DNA of 64,000 nt. It comes from Cristatella mucedo (lineage: Eukaryota; Bryozoa; Phylactolaemata; Cristatellidae). Shown in pieces: positions 26,119 through 38,971 of this stretch. The position numbers and the translations under genes were made by a program. The stretch is taken from positions 1,287,501 through 1,351,500 of the forward strand of contig WPIO01000045.1 of assembly GCA_009760855.2 (NCBI GenBank), given 5' to 3'. Each line of letters starts with the position of its first letter. The first letter of the stretch is position 1. The notes under the pieces are model-generated. The model was not told the DNA's origin. It did no database searches and saw only the letters and a list, made by a program, of their open reading frames with translations.

Positions 26119-26745
26119 CAAACCTAGTGTAACTCAGACATTGAAAAACCTATCCCTATGAATCGACTCTAACAGCATCCTGCTGTAGCATCTGCACGAA
26201 ATCAAGGTGTCCTGTTCCAAAGTTACCCTCCACTACTACACACCACACCAACTCCACTGTCTGCCTATTTTTAGCTAAGTAAAATAGTAAAAATGCAGAC
26301 CTGCCTAGACAGGGATACTACATCAAAGCAGGTCAATACATTCGTGATATCCCGGCTCAACTTCTGTAACTAACTACTTGCAGATCTTCTGGCCAATGCA
26401 ATACAGCTCTTACAATTGTTTCAAAACTGAGCAGTCAGGCTTTTCTGTCGTGAGTATCACAGTTGCCATACTACGAAACTTCTCACCAATCTGCACTATC
26501 TACCAATTCAGCGGTGCATCTACTTTAAGGTTTTGTCACTCACTTTTAGGTCCCTTCATTCTCTGGCTCGAGCCTACCAATCAGAGCTACTCCACAATAA
26601 GGCTAGGCATCGTACTACCAGCTCTTCTGACTTAAGTCATTTAACTGCGACCCAAAACAACCTCAATTTTTTTAGAGATGCCTGTAGTTGATATGCTCCC
26701 AAAACTTGGAACTCATTTCCGACTGACATTTCGACATCCTCTACC
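26119..26745 (+). mobile_element. LINE A fragment (3' side of the interrupted copy)
   Basis: Resumes with a degenerate GKPSVTQTLKNLSL (intact copies: [15 protein letters not shown]), then [43 protein letters not shown] and [12 protein letters not shown], full of stops. About 85 bases of the element are missing across the nested insertion. Confidence 0.75.
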
Positions 26746-26802
26746 ATATATTGGTTTCCCATTTTTATTGCATGGAACTTCAACGATGGCCTACAACCGT
26801 GC

Positions 26803-26810
<8 letters not shown>

Positions 26811-26836
<26 letters not shown>

Positions 26837-26847
26837 CATACACATTT

Positions 26848-26878
<31 letters not shown>

Positions 26879-26897
26879 CAAACACACACACACACAT

Positions 26898-26946
<49 letters not shown>

Positions 26947-26947
26947 G
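26811..26947. repeat. (TA)n/(CA)n compound microsatellite
   Basis: Alternating blocks of TATATA and CACACA over about 137 bases, directly downstream of the LINE A remnant. Confidence 0.95.
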
Positions 26948-26949
26948 GC

Positions 26950-28000
26950 AAACAGTTGATTCCTATATCACTGCTGCCAACATCAGCACCACCTTATCCT
27001 GTATTCTCACTCAGAGCAATAGCACTCGAAATAAACGATGTAGGTGCATAGTAATTCAGCCTGATGCTCGCAACTGCTAGCAGTGGCTGAGCCAGTATTT
27101 CCATATAGGAGGGCAAGATCTGCACACATGGGGGGGAGACCTGGAAGATTTTCATGTAAGTGGGGCTAGAGAACAATTAATGGAGCATCACACGTAAGTC
27201 AAAGTTTATTCGATGCAAACCCGTCGGTTGCTCGAGTGGAATTCAGACCTGATTTCGTAACTGGTGGCCGTGGGAGCCCAGGAATGGAGGGCAGCCAAGG
27301 GCACTGCCCCCTGGCTCCCCACTGACTGAAAGTGATACCCCCCTCAGCTATTGGGAGGGGGAGCACTTTTCCATAATTTGCTCAACTTTGAGACACCACT
27401 ACCCTGCAATTCGCTTATGTTTGATTAAGCACCAATCACTAAATTTGCTAAAGTTCAGTAGATTTTTCTGAATCCCAAATTTGGGCACAACCTGTAACCA
27501 ATTTAGCTCATAGAGCACTCGATTCCAAGAGCATTACTGGTTTACGCCTGTTCAGATCGAAAGTCATGCTTTGGGTACGATGCTTGCCGATATAGTTGCA
27601 AGCAGTAACGTTAGCAAATATGACTGCAAAGAGTCCTCAGCAATGACTCAACACTTCTGACTCCAAATGCTACTATAGCTGCTTCTAAACTAAAGTCTTT
27701 CTTCGCAAACGCAGCATGCGTAATGATGCTAGTCTTTGCGAAAGCTAATTGATACTGGTGGAGCTAACTCCTTGCAATCACAGCGAACGCTGAGGAGAAG
27801 TCACATAGACACATGAAAGTAGTGCGGTCCGCGACAGCTATTAAAAAACCCATACCACGGTCATGTCCTAATATAGAGCTGCATGTTCAAAGGCAACTGA
27901 AGGGCAACCGTAATTACGACATATCCCGTTCCTAACGATGATATAACTCACTAACCGCTAATAATATCTACGGCCCTCACAATCGGGCTCGGAGACGTTG
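26950..28000. other. intergenic, unassigned
   Basis: Includes GGGGGGGAGACC and CCCCCCTCAGC patches near 27130 and 27340, but no repeat family or exon was recognised. Confidence 0.35.
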
Positions 28001-29520
28001 CCCGAGTCTCATGAGTCTTTCTCACTCTGAGCTTGAAATTAACCATAGCCTAGAGCCGTCGCAAGAACGGCCCCGTATCAGACTTTAACCTCAAAGACAA
28101 ATGGCAACACCATCGCAACGTCATCAAAACGTGTGACAAGTGTCTCCACGTGTCCCCTGACGGACCCGTTAAAGTGGGTGGCCCTTTGGTCGACGCCAAT
28201 GCTCCGGCTAATCCAGGTCTCCGGCACGCAGATTGGCACTCTCGCATCGAACAATTGATCCGCCAACGAACGGAACAGCGATACCTGACGGCCGTCAAGG
28301 TGAACCGTTGCAATCAGCACATCGCATAGCAAACGAGATGGCTAAAAGCGGCACTCACCCCAACCCCCCCGGACCGCGCCCGGCCATCGGCGGAAACCAG
28401 ACTAGCTTAGCTGCCCCTTTTTTATATTTTATTCGCTACAAGCTAACAGCATCCGATTTGGCGAGTCATTAACTAACTCCGTCGCTCGGCGAGCAGCGAA
28501 CGACGAGTGTCGCTGGCTACCAAGACACTCAATGCTGATAACGGGCGGGCTGTTTTGAGATAAAGAAAGGCGACGCGCGGCTCGAAGCGCTGGTATGGCA
28601 ATGCGCTAGCTAAGTAAACAATAGCTTTACGGTGCCTGAGCTATACAACTGCTCAAGACAATATTGCTGGTCAGCGATGGGTGAAACGCCAAGCGCTATT
28701 AAACAACAATGCAGAGACGCACCTGCGAATAGCCAAAGTACACAGTCATGCAATTAATTCCAAGTTTCAACAGCGGGTGAGCTCAAGGATCTCGGGCGGC
28801 CAAGAAATATTAAGTGACCACGGGACGCACCAAAACAAAACAAATCGAAAATCCAGCAAGACCGCGTGTAACTCGAGCTAGGGGAGGCGAGAAAGGGTGG
28901 TCATGTGACTTTATGTACTACGTTGCCATATTGGTACGAAAAGTTGTGCTGGCAAGCTGATTAACGTTGAGGTGCGTGGTTTTTGCGTCTGGAGCCTATG
29001 CCCCCATCTACGCCAGTCGGGAATTTAGTTGAAAAAAAAACATGTTTTTTTTCATTCAAGTAGTGCGTTCGTGTGAACTCTCTTGCGCGTTGCTTCCTCG
29101 GGTGGCTATGCTTGCACTTAGCACTGGCCTGCGGCTGTACCCGTCTGTTCAAGCTGCCGTAGTTTTTCCAGTCTGCTAGATTTGTGGGTTTGGCTGAGCT
29201 CGTGTTTATCTGTTGGTGTTTTGTTAGCCTGCTTTTGGCCGCCAGCTTTTCGTGTTGTCTTTCGTACTCGCCATGATTCTGCCACATGCACGACGAACGT
29301 GCTGAGCTTGTAGAAACTGTCCGGGCGTAGATCTGCCTACCGCTTGCTTGCATTTGGGTCTCAATTCGCTCGTCAGTTGATCTCTAGTTTTTTCCGGTGA
29401 AGCTCCTTTCGCGTTCTTTTCATATCTGTCTGTGAATGTATGCGCGACCGCTTCGCGTGGCTGAAGTATCCATCGCCGTTGCAGTTTGGATGATTGCTTC
29501 ACGTGTCAGTGCTTCGCTTT
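28000..29520 (+). promoter_or_regulatory. CpG-richer, repeat-free stretch upstream of GIGYF: possible promoter/5'-UTR region
   Basis: By eye this stretch has many CpG dinucleotides and no recognisable repeat, unlike its surroundings. It lies 0.7-2.2 kb upstream of the GIGYF start codon. A possible 5'-UTR acceptor (TTTATTTACAG, ending 30176) would place the first, untranslated exon here. No TATA box or initiator could be assigned. Position and composition only; inference. Confidence 0.3.
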
Positions 29521-29529
29521 CACCGATAT

Positions 29530-30210
29530 AGCGTTATGGCAGTTGCTCCTTTCTGTTGTACCAGCCTTTAGAATATTTAGACTAAGGTTTATTTGGTACG
29601 CTTAAAATCGTTCTGCAAAATATTGCTGCTTGGTATGGATTGAGGAGCTGACTCTGCCCGCATTGCTTGCTGCTGATGGGCCGGCTTCATTTCCCAATGT
29701 GGACGCCGAAGTTCATAGCATTTTCTGGCTAGAAAGAGATTTAGTTCTCTTGGTGTGCTTTACAAATTTCTATTATTGTTGTTAGTCGATAGATGCGATA
29801 TTGATGTTTGTCGTTTCGTAAGTGACAGCTAAGCCGCTATAAATTCGTTTCCCGTTGTGATCCTTGGCCATATTTTAATTGATAACAAAGTTTACTTCCC
29901 ACTAGGTTATTGTGCCCCGTTTTAACATCAATCTCGATCAGTCATATATGTGCAATAACTGTGCTCGGTACTTGTAGCATATCATGGTAATTTTTTAGCT
30001 GTTATTGACAAATAGTCGTCAGTTACTTTGCCTATCACGATTACTTTATGTGTGGTGCTGTGTCAGCGAATGACTAGGCTGCTACTTTCTACCTGAGTCG
30101 TGTCCTTGGGTGTATGCAGCGTGGCTTTAATTTCGGGCTTCACATCTGAATGGGCTCAGCCATGGTTTATTTACAGTTGCTGCATATTGTAGTCGAGAGG
30201 AGCAACTATC
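29530..30210. other. sequence between the CpG-rich stretch and the GIGYF start
   Basis: A short LINE A-like tail (CTAGAAAGAGATTTAGTTCTCTTGGTGTGCTTTACAAATT) lies at 29729-29785. A pyrimidine-poor but plausible acceptor TTTATTTACAG ends at 30176, 34 bases before the start codon. Confidence 0.4.
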
Positions 30211-30242
30211 ATGGCAGACACTTTGAAATTTGGACCTGAGTG
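30211..30242 (+). CDS. GIGYF2: GIGYF exon 1 (start codon)
   Basis: ATG in strong context (A at -3, G at +4) opens [10 protein letters not shown], followed by TG and donor GTATGT. The sequence matches the conserved 'LNFGPEWLRALS' N-terminus of GIGYF proteins, with the Trp codon split across the intron. Upstream, TTTATTTACAG ending at 30176 could be the acceptor of a 5'-UTR exon. Confidence 0.88.
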
Positions 30243-33200
30243 GTATGTATTTAATTCAACTTACCGGCGTCTTTTCTGCCATTTAATATTCCTGCCCTAA
30301 GTAGCATCTATTGAAAGTACAGTGTGTGAAGCTCGTGAGCTTGCTGAGTTAATGCTGCATATACAGTCATCCCTCGCTACTTAGCGCTTCGACTTTCGTG
30401 GCTTCACTATATCGCGGTTTTTTGAAATATGTGTTTATTCATTAAAAAGTTGATAGAGATGGTGAAAATGATGCAGCAAGCGCTCGTTTGTCTTAATCAG
30501 TTATACACCCCTGTATTACAATTAAAATTACTGTACGTATGGAACGTGAAGCAGACGACGACGCACCCGTTAAAGATACTGCACCACCTGAGGACTCTCC
30601 TACTGAAGTCGGGCCTTCAGAGGAGCAGTAGCCTTGCTCTTCTTTGCTGTGCTGTACATCTCATCTTAATCGCTTCATCACCAAGCACACTATTTTTCAT
30701 AGCTTGGGTTTTGTGCGTAAGAATTGTGTGTGCAATTAAATGTACAATAATAACAAAACTATGTTTGTAACGTCTAATATATCGTATTTTTTATTTTGTC
30801 ATGTATTTGGTAATACGAGTGTAATAATGACTAAAGTGCCGTTATTTCACGTCGGGGGCTCTAATAATGTTTAAAAAACCCTATTTAGAGGGACATCAGG
30901 TCTTATATGCTTTAACTACGAAAATATTCGATTTATAAATAATCTTATATCTCGGAAATTCGCCTATCGGTAAGAGTCTGGAACGGATTTACTGCTGTAA
31001 ACGAGGGTCGACTGTGTATGGTATTTGCCACATGCTGCCACTAGTATGATTTCTATATTTTCTATTATAGCTATTGGATCGGTAGTCTCAGTGGGCAATC
31101 CCTACTTGTTGCATTGCGTATGATAGCATGCAATAGAACTGAATGTTTTTCCCGCCTGTCGAAAGAGTGCAAATGGCGATGGAAATTGATATATTGTATT
31201 CATATATTACTCTTACTAGATCACTTTCTAAGCACTTTACATAGTCCGGGAAACATGTAACTGGTGCTAGGGGGGCTAAGAATTAAGTTACCAGGTAGGT
31301 ACATATGAGCAAGAAAATTAAGGAACCGAAAAGTGAGTAGCAGGATGATGAAGTTGATACATTGTTTCGTAGAGAGCCATTGCTGGCCTAAGAAAAGTGA
31401 GGTTTAGTGGTGGCAGCTGTAGCATTATCACATACAAGTCTAGGAGCAGAGCACATCTGTTTGCAAATACCTATGGTTTGGTACTTTCTCCCCTAGTTGG
31501 GCAACGGCCGAGCAAGTGACAGAGAACTCGAGCTTCGGCCCAACAGGCACGAATGCGCTGCCTGCTGAGCCCGCACACACTCTTTCTCGTAAGTCCCCAT
31601 CAGCTACAATGCAGTCTTTTCCATCTACATCGATTAACTGCTCCTGTAACCAGATACCAGGGCCTCAACTGTTGTATTCTCCTTCTTTGTCGGTTCCATT
31701 CGTTGATACCTAGTAAGCACTTGCTCCACTCTTCTTATGTCGAAGTATTGGCTTAGCTGAGGATTCCTATTCTAGTTCTGCCATTTACTTTAGCTTTTCC
31801 TAACTAGACAAACAATGGAATCTCATTTTTCTTATACTGCCATCCCGCGAACTAATGCACCAGTTTCAGTTACGAGTGCCCTCAAGTCATGTGGACAATA
31901 AATGAGCTGTTCCATTCTTTTGCTAGAAGACCATCGGGGAAGAAGCTTTTGCTATGCATATCCTATAATAATAATAATCATAATAATACACTTGATAAAA
32001 AGAGAACAGTCTTTTTCTAGGCGCTTTGCATTCTAACTCACTTCCACAATTCTTATGACAGTTTCTCTCCTGCTGCCGACTCGAAAACATCATTTTTCAG
32101 CCGTTCGGTTCTGCCGTATCCATGCTACTCACTGACTCGACTGCCATCTAAAATAAATAAATAAATAAGATTCATTTACATAGCGCCCCAAGAGAACTTA
32201 ATCTCTATTCAGGCACTTCACATATGCCTCGGGGCTCGAGCCCACGACCTCAGTCAGATATTGGTCGGGGCGAGCACCTTAACCGCTAGACCAAACCAGC
32301 TCGGCAACAAAACCAGCCTCTTGAATGAGCTACACTTATCAGTTTCTCTTTGTTGCATTAAATAGTGCCAGGTGACTTCTATGTGCACACTAAAAAAAAG
32401 TCACGAACTTTCGATACTAAAATCATTCGCATCTTCCAAAGACCGAAACTTTGCCCACTCGATTTAGTTACAAATGTATCGTCGGATCACATGAGTAGGT
32501 AAACTATAAATGCAGAATGCAGTAGTTAAAACACATTCCATAGGATGTAACAAACGCCATTACAGATAAACACATAGTATTTATTTGACATACTGCCAGT
32601 CTGTGCTTCAATGCTGCGGTGACAAAAAATGAAGAAAACAGCTTTATACTTTAGGCCTAATATATTAAGGGGGTGGTTAATGTCGATGAGGGGGCATGTC
32701 AACCCGGAGGACATGACTCAAGCAAGCTGCTCTCGAGTATTTTTTGCTGGAGCTAGCCAAAAAAAATAGCACCGTTTTTTAGTCCCCACGAGAGAGGCTG
32801 CACTGTTTCCCGTTCAGCATCATTAAGCTTTGCTTTCTTTACCAGTTCCCGCTAGGGGTTGCTATCTTCATTCGATTGCTATGCGTGTGTGAACTTTAAG
32901 TACTTCACCTGCCTTGGAGTTGGCAGGAGGTCGTTATTTTTCTACTAAATGTAGTGACCCGCAAGCAGAGTATTTTGGTTTGACGTCCAGCTTGGTTGAC
33001 AAGCAATAACGTGAATACATTCTTATTTGGTGGTGATGCAGTGACCCAGCCGCTCGCCTGATTTGAACCCCATAGAAAGACTATGGAGCAATACCGACAA
33101 GTGGTTGAGGTGTTCGGCCTACACCAGTAGCTGACCTTTTCAGTACACTCGGGGGCTCAGTTAAATATGCTGCAGCAGAACAGTCGATGAACCGTATGGC

Positions 33201-36200
33201 TATTATGCCTGGCCACATAAGGGAGGTAATAAAAGAATAGCCATTAGACTAAGCCCGTGCGTAACAGAGGTATATTTGCTTGTTTTTGGATTGTCAATAA
33301 ATATTTTTCCATGCTTTGTATAACTTTAGTATGCCTAGTATCGTATCCTTTTATTACCCGAACGAATTTACAGCTGCAGCCGTGGCAGCCATACTGCATG
33401 GAATGCCAAAATGGCCGGTCATGGATGGCAGCAAACTTTCTTAAACTAAATGATGATAAAACTAACTTATTAGTTATGGGCAAACCAAGTGTGATTCTGA
33501 AATTGGAAAGGCTAACGTTCAAAATTGGCTCTACCAGCATGTATGTATCTCTTTCTGTAACTCCACAAAGTCATTAAGACCACGTGGGTGTTAGAAGAAG
33601 AGAAAGAAGGAGAGTTTTTTATAGCACACTCACAGCCTGAGCGGCTTTTGGTACACATTCGGTAGCCAACAGACTTCGTCTCACACAACAAAGAGAGTGG
33701 GAAGTATAGCAGAGTCAGGAGAGCAGTTGAGGTAGTGAGTAGTATAGAAGTAGCAGCTCAGGACCGCTGAAAAAGATGTGCCATAGTCGGCAGTAGGAGA
33801 GTAGTTGTCGTTGCGTAAGAATTGTGGAAGCGAGTTCCACAGTCTAGGACCTGCAGAGCTAAAGCTTCTGTCGCCAACTGTCTTTAAGCGGAGGAATGGG
33901 ACAGCTAATTTATTGTCCACACAGGACCTGAGGGCACGAACAGGCTGAAACTGATGCAGCAGTTCACCTAGGTACGAAGGAGCCAAGCCGTGTTGGGCCT
34001 TGTGGGTCAGCGTAAGCATATCTCCTGTTGAGTATGCACGAAATCTGGGTGTCGTGTTCCAAAGTGATCTTTCGTTAGACGACCACATCAGCTCCACAGT
34101 CAAGTCTGCCCACTTTCAGCTACATGACATTGCTAAAATTCGGCCTTGTTTAGACAGGGATACCACACCTGAGTTGGTCCATGCATTTGTGACATCCTGT
34201 CTTGACTACTGTAACTCACTGCTTGCTGGTCTACCAGCCATTGCAATCAGGTGCTTACAGCTGGTGTAAAGCTCTGCAGCTAGGCTTGTCTGCCTGGAGT
34301 GTCACAGCTGTCACACAGTTGCCACATCTCAGCACTTCTTGCCGTCCTGCACTGGCTCCCATTCAAGCAACGCATCGACTTTAAGGTTTTATCACTCCCT
34401 TCATTCTCTGGCTCCAGCCTACCTATCAGATCTACTGCCCCACCAGGCTATGCATTACACCACCGGGTTTTTGGAATCTAAGTGTTTACCTAAGCCTCGC
34501 ATGAACCTAGAAGCCTTCGGAGACCGTGCCTTGAGTTCGTATGCTGCCAAAGCCTGGAGCTCGCTTCCGACGTGCATCACGACATCTCCTGACTTGTCCA
34601 CATTTAAAAAGAAACTAAAAACACATCTATTTATCACTGCATTTAGTGGATCCCTGTGATTCGACCTTAATGTGATCATGCCTGCTGACACTGCAGGCTG
34701 CCACTAAGCATAGTTGCATGCTGACCCTGTGCATGTCACCCCTGACCATGTCATTCATGTTGTTTATCAAGCATGACACCACTCACCATTCGATCGTACC
34801 TCCTTTGCTGCAAATGTAAAGCGCCTAGAAAGAGATTTGAGTTTTCTAAGGGTGCAATAAATTATTATTATTATTATATTGTTATTATTGAGCCGTAATG
34901 GCCCAATAGGCAAGGCGGTTGCTTTTTACGACCTTGTTCCTGAGGTCGTGGGTTCGAATCCTGCAGAGCGATCCTTAATTTCTGCTGCAAGCGGTGGTGA
35001 TAGCCGTAAAGGCTCTTTTGTCGTACAAAGAGGCTGTTAGATCAGCTATTATTATTACTATTCTGGCTCGTGCGTCGGACTACTATCGGAAAAATTCCCC
35101 ATCAGGTTTTGGATAAGAAGACCTACTGAAGTGACTCCAGTCGTTTAGTTGCATCTCCAACCCCAAATTCTTTTGGAGACCCTGCCTTCAGCTCATGTGC
35201 TCCAAAATTGTGGAGCACACTGCAGACTGATGTTCACTATATCCCTTAACCTGACGACATTCGAAAAAAAGCTACAAACCCACCTGTTCCTCTTAGCATT
35301 TTCTCTGCGTGATTTTTCTTTTGTGAGCTTGCACATGTTGGAATTGTGTGTAGCCACTAGCCACAATTGATTTGTTGTCTTTTCATCATGAGTGCCTAGA
35401 AAGCAATCACATTCTTTTAGGGTGCTGTACACAAGCCTCATTCTTATCATTATAATATATTGCCAACATAATGTCTTAGTCATTTCGCCTATATTGCCAA
35501 CAATATGGCTTCATAGTTTTTGTACTATTCTCTTGGTCTGTCGTGAGTGCCTTCATTTTAAGCCTGGCAATAAGTTAATATTGCGTCGTGCCTCTCCCCA
35601 CTTTTTGTGTGCTTAGATCATATTTTGTCGACATTTAGGTTGAGGGCGCTATCAGGAGGAAGTGGAAGTACCTCTAGTAGCACAGGAGCAGCATCCGTAA
35701 CATCTCCTCCACCAACACCTTCAGCACCAGCTGGTTTTCCTGGCAAATTTAAGCTGGCTACATATCGCTATGGTCGAGAAGAAATGCTTGCTCTGTTCCT
35801 GCCTAAACCAACGGTGCCAGAAGAGTTAAGAACCTTTCCAATGATTGTCAGTGAACAGTGTCTCGAACCAGTAGCTTTTATCGACATGACAGAAGAAGAA
35901 CAGGTAAAGAGAACCACTTTCTACTTATTATATACCGGATTCAAGCTGTAGATGCTTGCTCGATGTTGCATGTAGATCACAATATCTGTTTTGCACTACC
36001 GTAGTATTTTTTGGCTGCAGTATATGACAAGCAGGTCTTTGTATGGTATGTGTTCCCTCGTTCACACAAGCATGGCTTAGGCACATGTCAAGAGGACAAG
36101 AATTAAAGATATGTGTGGCCTTGACATAGTTTTCCGTATGTTTAATGGACTTCACGGCCATCACCATACCGAGATTTTGTCCTTTTGCATGAGCCAAGCC

Positions 36201-38883
36201 AGTCTTTTCTTCGTATTTACCTTGATTTTGGGCTGGGATTGTTTTTTAACTGTATACATAGTCTCAGTAGCAGGTCTCCTGCATCAAAACTAGCTGGTTT
36301 TTCCCAGGCCTTTGCCTTGACTGCATTGTGGGGCAGAGGAATATCTTGTCTGCCTTATGTTATGATTAGGTTGTTCCATGGTGAGTGGGGTTGTAGCCCG
36401 TGACCCACAGATAGTGTAGAAATCCTACTTGCTTCACACAGCCTCAACCACTGTGCCAGACTGCAGTTTTTGTGCTACGAAGCCTGTACAAGACCGTAGC
36501 CATCAATCATTACCCACTTCCACCGTATTTCAGCACGTGCATTAAGCTTATTGCAATTCTCGCCTCCGGCTTACATAAAGCCTGTGTATTTCTTTGCCGA
36601 GAGCTGAAACCTGCTGTCGACGGTTCTGTACATGGCGCAATCAATCGGCCCGTATACCGGTAGCAAATTGCCTGGCATGTTCATGTGCTGTTTTGTTGTA
36701 GACCTTTCTTGGCCACTTATTAAAAGGTTCCTTAGCGAATGCATAGTTTACCTCTTAATGCCTGCCGTATAAGCAGTATCCCACCCTTGTTTTGTTAAGT
36801 AAATGAAGTATTTTATTAAAACAGTGCAATCACTAGACAAAGTCTTACTTTTGGTTACTTCGTCCAAATTGGTAGAGCATCTCTGTGGCTACCATAAAAA
36901 AACACTAGCTGATTTAACAGCCTCTTTTGTATAGCGACAGAAGAGCCTTTATGGTTATCACCACCGCTTGCAGTGGCAATAAAGGATCGCCTGCCGCAGG
37001 ATTTGAACCCACGACCTCAGGGCCGAGGTCTTGAAAAGAACCACCTTACCTAGTGAGCCATTACGGCTCTATGTAAAAATGACCAATTTGATGTTCGCCT
37101 ATGCAACTAATTTCGAAGCATGAATCCTGTGACCTCTATGTTGTCCTTGCAGGTGGTGTTGCAGCTGCTGCCCTTGCATGATCAGAATCTTATTTCTAGG
37201 CTTTGCTGTCTCAATCGGTCAACAGTTTTCGAGTACAGCCGTATAATCCTCGGATGATGGGGCCTTCCTCAAGGGCACGTGGAAGCGAACGAGGCCGTGG
37301 AAGAGGGGGTAAGGATTACTACCGCAATGGTAGTTTTGAAACTATTGTCCAGCGATTGTCACGCACATTCTGTGAGCATGTGCAATATCGCGAGTAGCTT
37401 GGTCTTATGTGTTGAAATGTGGCTGTCGTTTATATGCTTACCCTCTGTCGGCATCGTAAAGGTTAAGGCTGGCTTAGTTAACAGGCTCATTTATATAGCA
37501 GTAGAAGAGCCTTAGTTGCTACCAGTCAGGTTGCCGAAGATTATAAATGACTGTCTGCTCATTACTCGAACCTACGACAGTGTGCAAAGTGCAATCACGA
37601 TTATTTGGGCTAAGACTCAAAATGGGCTTACATTCATCTCTTGGGACCAATGGGACGTATAATACCTTTGTCGGAAGAAAAGTTCGAAATTTATATGAGT
37701 ATGGCTGTTAGCTCAAGCTTCTCTCCCCATTTTTGTATGTGCCTGCTCTATAGCTGCTTGTGAATACTCGGCCATCAACTGGATAGTCAAAGTGTTGCTG
37801 GCTGGTAAACGTTAGTTGGGTGTTGACTAGTACGATAAGCTTTGTTTTGCAATATGGCTTTGTTAAGTGCTAGTAAGGGATTTGGTTCTGTTGGGGCTTT
37901 GTACAAAAGCAAAATATAATCTGCAAAATTCCACTCGTTGAGAGGGTCGGCCTCTGATAACCGAAGCTACTCAGCAGAGTTGCTGCTACTAGAAACCCGT
38001 AGGAGCTTGGAACTCACAAATCGAAGTACATTAATCAACTATAAAGCGAGGCTAATCAGGCAAGGTTTATCCGTGCCCTCAAAAAAATCTTCGGCACACG
38101 ATATTCAATTTGAAGACTTTGTGCCGTGCATTCAAGCATATGGCTGTGCAAAAGCTTAACTGTATTTAATCACTTACCAGCATAGTACCACCAAGACCGA
38201 CAGAATTTTGGTCAGGCCTTTAATTTGATCCATTTCTTAGGGAGAAAGGCACTAATCAAAAGTCGGCTCATTACTATTTTATGATTCAGTGAGAAATTCA
38301 ATTTCAGCTATGAAGGAAGGTGCATAGCCTGTCTACATTCATTTGATGCGAATTAGTAAATCATTCCCCTTGATATTTTTGCTGTGACAATCATAGCCTT
38401 ACCATCGAAGTTATACAAATATTTCAAAGGATAGAGCATAAGTGTGACGTCGGCAACCTTTGTTTACTAACACACATTCAAAATGATGTAGGTTACCCTG
38501 CTGTGAGTGCAAAGCACGGTTTTGCCAAGTGAAGCCTCGTGGTGGCTAGCTATAATGTAGTACCAGTACCTGTGATAGCAGCATCAAGCCAGGCTACCTA
38601 CAGGCGACTGCAGGTTACACTTGCAAAAGGTCCTCAGGCTGCAACTTCTTATTTGGCTTTAGGAGACATCAATTTGCCGTGAACCCCATTTGGCATACTT
38701 AGCATAGTTGAATCTAATGTAGCCTTTTCTTCTCACCTCAAGAAGACGAACAAACCATGTGTTGTTAGTTGCATGTTTTTGAAGCACCCGCAGCCTGCCC
38801 CTTGTCGAACTTGCCGTGCTCCCAGTCTTTTTCTGTGGGATTCTACACCAGTGGTAGCGGATGCCAAGATGTCCAGATGTGGA

Positions 38884-38971
<88 letters not shown>

